From contig NC_016476.1 of NCBI RefSeq assembly GCF_000226095.1, positions 4,092,001 to 4,156,000 on the forward strand: DNA of 64,000 nucleotides. Direction: 5' to 3'. This DNA comes from Thermothelomyces thermophilus ATCC 42464 (taxonomy: Eukaryota > Ascomycota > Sordariomycetes > Sordariales > Chaetomiaceae). The position numbers and the translations under genes are program-made. Positions 59,801-64,000 of the stretch are shown one piece after another; positions within the stretch are counted from its first letter, which is position 1, and each line of letters starts with the position of its first letter. The notes beneath the pieces are model-generated. The model was not told where the DNA came from, searched no databases, and saw only the letters and a program-made list of their open reading frames with translations.

Positions 59801-60757
59801 ACAGGACTCGAACTTTTGCTCCATTCCTGCAAGGCGCAGGCACAATTCTGTGTTGCAGGTGGTGTGGGGTGGCATCTTGATGGCACGTGCCTTCTCGGGA
59901 TGTAGCGAAGCCAGTGCTGCCGCCTATTAATAAGCAGAGCTAGCCCTACGCACTGCTGTCCCACTTCAGACCCTGCCTACTGGTGCCGGCGTCATTCCAC
60001 ACAGGTCGCACTTCTAACGACGAGGACTTCACAGGCCAGCCACAGACTCATTTCCACATCGTCACAATGGAGAAACGCTCAGGATCACCACTTCTGTGGC
60101 CATGTGTTAGACACCTGATCAGAGACTAAAGGTTTCCCCATTCAAAGCCACTCGCCTCGAAAATGGTTGGTCTAATTTGTTTACACCAACCAGGGGCATG
60201 GATGCGGGTCATTTCCGTCCGCACCGAGAGACCGATGCATACCCACCAGGATTGGAGCACTTGAAAGAGCCGTAAGCCGAGAATGATTACCCATTCGGCG
60301 TGCCATTATATCTCTAGTTGGGCAGTCCAAGGAAATCAACATTTGAGTAACTCTTGATTTGACAATGGGCTATCTCTGCCCAGATACTCTAAATCGAAGG
60401 CTTAGACTGGTCTTAATAGTGAGCATGTTCCGCATGGCCAGATCAATGATGCCTTGATGGTTGCAAGGGAGCTTCATCACCTTCCAGTTCTCGGCCATCA
60501 CATTTCAGCATCCACACCAAAGCCGACGAGTAAGGTGAGGCGGTTTCCAAGGCGCTATGGAGGCTAGGTATGTTTATTAATAACGCAGGTGGTGCCAGGC
60601 ACCTGCGAGTCAGCGTCTCACCGCCTTCCCAGCCCTAATTATTCCTAACTTCAGGCTTCAAGATTCAGTTTGAGTCGCTGGCATAGACAGGTGGCTCTGT
60701 CCGCTACATGTCAAGCTAGATACCTCGCTTAGGTTTAGGCACTGTAAGGAGGCGAAG
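56852..60757. other. Long intergenic region upstream of the C2H2 factor
   Basis: These 3.9 kb lie between the factor's start and the end of the next minus-strand gene. Frames at 57115-57670, 58052-58820 and 59443-59880 are unfeatured and overlap on both strands. A TATAAAA at 59213-59219 and a GTATGTATGTAC motif near 59027 are visible. A large regulatory region or untranslated leader for the factor is possible. Confidence 0.45.
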
Positions 60758-61954
60758 TCAGTGACCACCCTCAGCCGGTGGCCCTTCCCTCCCTGGTCCC
60801 TTGGTCCGCCACCATTCAATGACCTTCAAAAGAGCGCGCCTTCTTCTCTCGATCTGCGCCCGGCGCTCCCCGGACTTCACCGCGTCCTCGCCAGTGAACC
60901 GCTCCAGCGTCATATGTGCCATGATGCGGGCGAGCATGGGATCGTTCCGCCATCCCCCGCCGTTCCTTTCATCACCAACCTCTTGTTTTCCCTTCCCCTT
61001 CCGCTCCTGTTTTTCTTGCACCTTCTCCTCTGCCCGCCGCGTGATAGCGTACGGGGATTCGGCAGCTGCCGTCGTCGCCGCCTCCCCGCGGAGGTGGACA
61101 CGCGCGTACACATGCCAATAGTTTTCGAAGCCGTCGGCGCCGTGCCGCGACCAGAGAGTCGGCCGCGTGTGCCGCAGGTACTTGTATAGGGCGCGCACGT
61201 GGTCGGGCCGCAGCTCGGCGCCCAGCGCGTGCACCACAGTGATCGAGTCGCAGGCGTGCGTAGGGCGGTAGATGTGGAGGAGCGGTGCGGCGTCGGTGGT
61301 GTCACTTCCCCTTCCTCCTGGTGGCCGTAGTGAGGGCGCTGATGCCTGTTGGACGTCTCTGTCTTCGCCCGTGTAGGGGTCGGCGTCGGCTTTCGTTGCT
61401 GCTTCTAACATTGCCCTGTTTGCGGAGTCGTGGCTGGGGAAGTCTATCGACCAGAGGAGGTCCGCCAGAGGCCAGCGGGTGGCGCGAGGCATGTTGCCGC
61501 GAAAGGGCGGGTTTATGTCCATCGAATAGTGGATCAGCCATGGCAGGCCAACGGCAAAAGCTCCCAGCATGGCTTGGAGGGGATTTGGCCAGGTGGGGAG
61601 GCCCACAAAGTAGAAACTGAGATTATCACCTCGGGGGTTCTGAAAGGTGAGCACCCCTCTTGGTATCTTGCTCGCAATCAGGGGGGCGGCTGGGTCAATC
61701 TCCGTCCAGAGGTTTTTAAGGCTGTAGCCTGGGTTGTTGAGGTCCAGGACGTGAACGCAATGAAAGGCATTGCTTCCGGCAAACATGGAACTGGAGGGAA
61801 TGGGGTTCAGCTGCGAGTAGGCGGTGTAGTCAAGAATTGCGCTGAGGTCGCGGCGGCTCAGGTCGAGGACCCTCATGGATGTGCCGCGTTCCTTGACTTT
61901 CCACTTCCATACCATCTCGCCTACCGAGCACGAGTCGTTGCCTTCGTTTTGCAT
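60758..61954 (-). CDS. Hypothetical protein, 398 residues
   Basis: A single open frame on the minus strand has natural amino-acid composition over most of its length. The N-terminal half is mixed (VWKWKVKERGTSMRVLDLSR; YFVGLPTWPNPLQAMLGAFAVGLPWLIHYS, a mildly hydrophobic stretch at about 112-141). An acidic linker, then ACDSITVVHALGAELRPDHVRALYKYLRHTRP and a Lys/Glu/Arg-rich C-terminus follow. I do not recognise a family. It starts 54 bp after the stop of the MYND-finger gene on the same strand, an unusually short gap here, so the two may share a promoter or be parts of one larger gene model. No signal peptide or clear membrane helix is present. Confidence 0.6.
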   Translation of the reverse strand: MQNEGNDSCSVGEMVWKWKVKERGTSMRVLDLSRRDLSAILDYTAYSQLNPIPSSSMFAGSNAFHCVHVLDLNNPGYSLKNLWTEIDPAAPLIASKIPRGVLTFQNPRGDNLSFYFVGLPTWPNPLQAMLGAFAVGLPWLIHYSMDINPPFRGNMPRATRWPLADLLWSIDFPSHDSANRAMLEAATKADADPYTGEDRDVQQASAPSLRPPGGRGSDTTDAAPLLHIYRPTHACDSITVVHALGAELRPDHVRALYKYLRHTRPTLWSRHGADGFENYWHVYARVHLRGEAATTAAAESPYAITRRAEEKVQEKQERKGKGKQEVGDERNGGGWRNDPMLARIMAHMTLERFTGEDAVKSGERRAQIERRRRALLKVIEWWRTKGPGREGPPAEGGH

Positions 61955-62008
61955 GTCATTTCCCTTTCCATGATCGGTCTCCCACAGTGATCTGAAACGG
62001 TTGTGCTT

Positions 62009-62808
62009 CTAGCGCAACATGTCCAGCTCTCTCCAGATCTCGTGTTGGGTCATGCCCGCCTCGGCCCCGCTCACTGCGACGTCTGGCTGGTTCGGACCGA
62101 CTTTAACATAGTCGCTCACGTCATATCCGTACGAGAAGAAGATGACAGGTCCTGGCCACAGTACCTTATGGCCCGGCCCTAATATGTCTGTCAGCGCTTG
62201 GTTGCGCCATTTGGTGTCGACGACCGAATCCGGGTCCATCATCGTAGGAGAGAAGCCTGCCGCATCGAGAAAGCATCTGAGTCACTACGTGTTCCGAGCA
62301 AACATTCAGTTGACACGAAGAGCAACTTACCAATAGCGATGCCATGCCCGAGCTTGTTTAGAAGGTCATTGTCCTCCATGGCGGGATTTATAACGGCGAG
62401 CTCGAGCTAAGAGCAGCCGATGCCGGGATAGCCAAAACAGTCTTTAAACGAAGGATGGTCGATAACAATGTGGTCATCCCTGATCTCTGCCCAGACGAGA
62501 TCGAGGCTGGGTGCTTCCGAGTGCATCACGGCCGCGCGTCGATGGTTGGGACTGGGGCGAGAGTTGAGCGGAGTTTTCTGAAAGATGGAGCACTGTGTTT
62601 TAGGGGCAAGGAAAGGGTACTTCTGGCACTTTTCACTGCAAAAGAAACCTTCTCCGCAGTTACAACGGATCTTGGACTCGTCTGTATCCTTCCCGCACAC
62701 GATACAGTTGTTCTTCCATCGCGAGGTCTTGACGCCCCAAACGTGGAGTTGGTGAATTGCTTCGGTCTTCTCAATGGCGACGTCGGAAATGTCGATCCTG
62801 AGCGGCAT
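62009..62808 (-). CDS. MYND-type zinc-finger protein
   Basis: Modelled exons on the minus strand (62467-62808, 62331-62406, 62009-62256) give 221 residues. The MYND-like module at about 33-67 reads C-x2-C (CIVC), C-x-C (CNC), C-x3-C (CSEKC) and a final C after KTQ. The usual last His is not seen. MYND fingers bind proline-rich partners. The downstream part (LVWAEIRDD, then LELAVINPAMEDNDLLNKLGHGIAIG) recurs in fungal MYND proteins of unknown role. A 60-nt segment (62407-62466) between the first two exons is in frame but ends in TAG. It is either a short intron with a weak GTTATC donor or coding sequence ending in a stop. The second junction (62257-62330) is a clean GT-AG intron. Confidence 0.7.
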
Positions 62809-63841
62809 GATGGGAGAATCAGGTTCGTGGCGCTGGCATTCAAAAATGTGATTTTCTGGTATGGTACAAAACTCATAATAGGGTAAGCGAAACTTTCATT
62901 ATTCTCGGTCGTGGCAGATTGAGGACAAAGGACTTCAACACTGTGGTTGCTAAATGTTTGGCGTTGCCCTCGGGAAAGTTAATTGAAAAGTGGAGGAAAG
63001 GATACTGCCAGTGTCAAAACGCTCACTGCGAGAGAAGGAGAGCTAAGGTCGCTCTTACCCCTAAACTGCCCGCACGATGGGGATAGAGCTAGTTCTCGAC
63101 GCTGCTAAGATTCAAGTAAGCACCTACCATTTCCGTACAGATGTTGGATAATTGCCTGAAACGAGAATTAGCGATTGAAATGAATCCTCATATCTCAGGC
63201 ATGTAGTTCGCAAAACTCAACTTGAAAACCAACGCGCCTTCCATCGCTACCATGGACCATGGAGGCGACCATCTCACTCTCTAACCCGGCCCTGTCAACT
63301 TGTCATTCTACTATAGTTGTGCTCCAGCTCACATCAAGTCGGTTTAACTTTCCCCGGTTAATGCAAGCCCCTATCCTGAGAACATGAACGTTCGTGGGCG
63401 ATCAAACGTTTCCAAGTTGTCTTTGCGACCACGCTGCCTAAGCATATTTGCCAGAAACGAGCCACGAAAGTGAATCGAACAATAACGTTCCTCACTATCC
63501 GCCGATGGACTTGACAGTGGAAGTTGACCCCTTAATTGTTCGATGCGAATCTGGCAGGCAAGATCCGAGACGATATCGGTCACGGCGACCTATTACACCA
63601 GGATGCGCTTTCTGACGGAGCGATCGGCAACAGACAAGATTGGAGAACCAAAAATGGCTATTCTGTATCCCTTCGAAAACGGGCCATAAAATGGAGTATT
63701 CAATTGATCTGTGATGATGTTGGCGGTCATCTCACATTCCTCGGATTGCTTCGGTTTCCAACTGCCTCGTTGCCCCCGTTCAATTCTCTCACGGCCTGGA
63801 GTCGTCGCTGTTGACCAGCTCATTATCCAGAATCAAAGAAA
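62809..63841. other. Intergenic at right end
   Basis: No gene is supported. Short frames at 63371-63830 lack features. The promoter of the MYND-finger gene is expected at the left. Confidence 0.4.
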
Positions 63842-64000
63842 ATGGTCCGCCTTACCGCCGCGGCGTTGCTGGTTTGTAGGACTTCTTCTTCCTGCTCGTA
63901 TCGAACAGGCACCGACTCTGGATGCCGTCAACCTCACAGTCGCCCTCTCCTCCATGTCCATCACTCCAAACAACGCCGGCGCCAGGAACGTCGGTGCGGC
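63842..64000 (+). CDS. Possible 5' end of a gene cut by the window edge
   Basis: An ATG at 63842 in a good context (AAAGAAAATGG) opens a frame starting MVRLTAAALL that stays open to the edge. A second frame over 63920-64000 reads smoother protein-like text (VNLTVALSSMSITP), which would need a splice of about 40 nt, short for a fungal intron. The product cannot be told. Confidence 0.25.
   Translation, partial: MVRLTAAALLVCRTSSSCSYRTGTDSGCRQPHSRPLLHVHHSKQRRRQERRCG

Overview
The window comes from a filamentous ascomycete fungus (Pezizomycotina). A Sordariomycete with active repeat-induced point mutation (RIP) is the best guess. The evidence is short GT-AG introns of about 50 to 150 bp, GC-rich exons, and family content typical of this group: a highly reducing polyketide synthase, a PTH11-type CFEM receptor, DUF2434 and DUF1857 proteins and an ENA sodium pump. 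A block of repeats has also been pushed to extreme TA richness. The species cannot be named from sequence alone. The multi-exon gene models were built by hand from splice signals and family motifs. All but one (the MFS transporter) sum to a whole number of codons.

Layout. Bases 1-9119 are a transposon graveyard: a Ty1/Copia 3' fragment, a 7.25-kb Ty3/Gypsy element on the minus strand with two 329-bp LTRs and a GGGAT target duplication, and a possible solo LTR. An intron-bearing tRNA-Ile(AAT) at 9359-9452 sits at the edge of this block. After 3 kb without a convincing gene comes a nine-exon, 2761-residue polyketide synthase (12555-21834; KS-AT-DH-cMT-ER-KR-ACP). One of its introns holds 26 perfect copies of a 10-bp unit.

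Downstream lie a possible small membrane protein (22113-22604), an ENA-type Na+/K+ export ATPase (23641-27143), a DUF1772-like four-helix membrane protein (27849-28367, minus) and an MFS transporter carrying apparent lesions (30505-32840). They are followed by a secreted peptidase-G1-like protein that seems to lack its catalytic residues (33395-34564), a DUF1857 protein (35040-35744, minus) and a CFEM/PTH11 receptor with a GC-AG intron (36435-38523, minus).

The right half is mostly housekeeping: a small Cys-rich protein (41951-42289), a TVP38-family membrane protein (43999-45350), a class A flavin monooxygenase (45752-47282, minus), COG5 of the Golgi tether (48908-50452, minus), a DUF2434 membrane protein (51512-53253), a two-finger C2H2 transcription factor (54669-56851, minus), an unrecognised protein (60758-61954, minus) and a MYND-finger protein (62009-62808, minus). 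A gene may start at 63842 and run off the edge.

The polyketide synthase, perhaps with the MFS transporter, the DUF1772-like protein and more distantly the flavin monooxygenase, could form a loose metabolite locus next to heterochromatin. No P450, pathway regulator or release enzyme was found beside it, so a tight cluster is not shown. The intergenic spaces are long and carry recurring short motifs (TATGTATGTAC, TACGGAGTAC) and one 222-bp element with 37-bp inverted arms.
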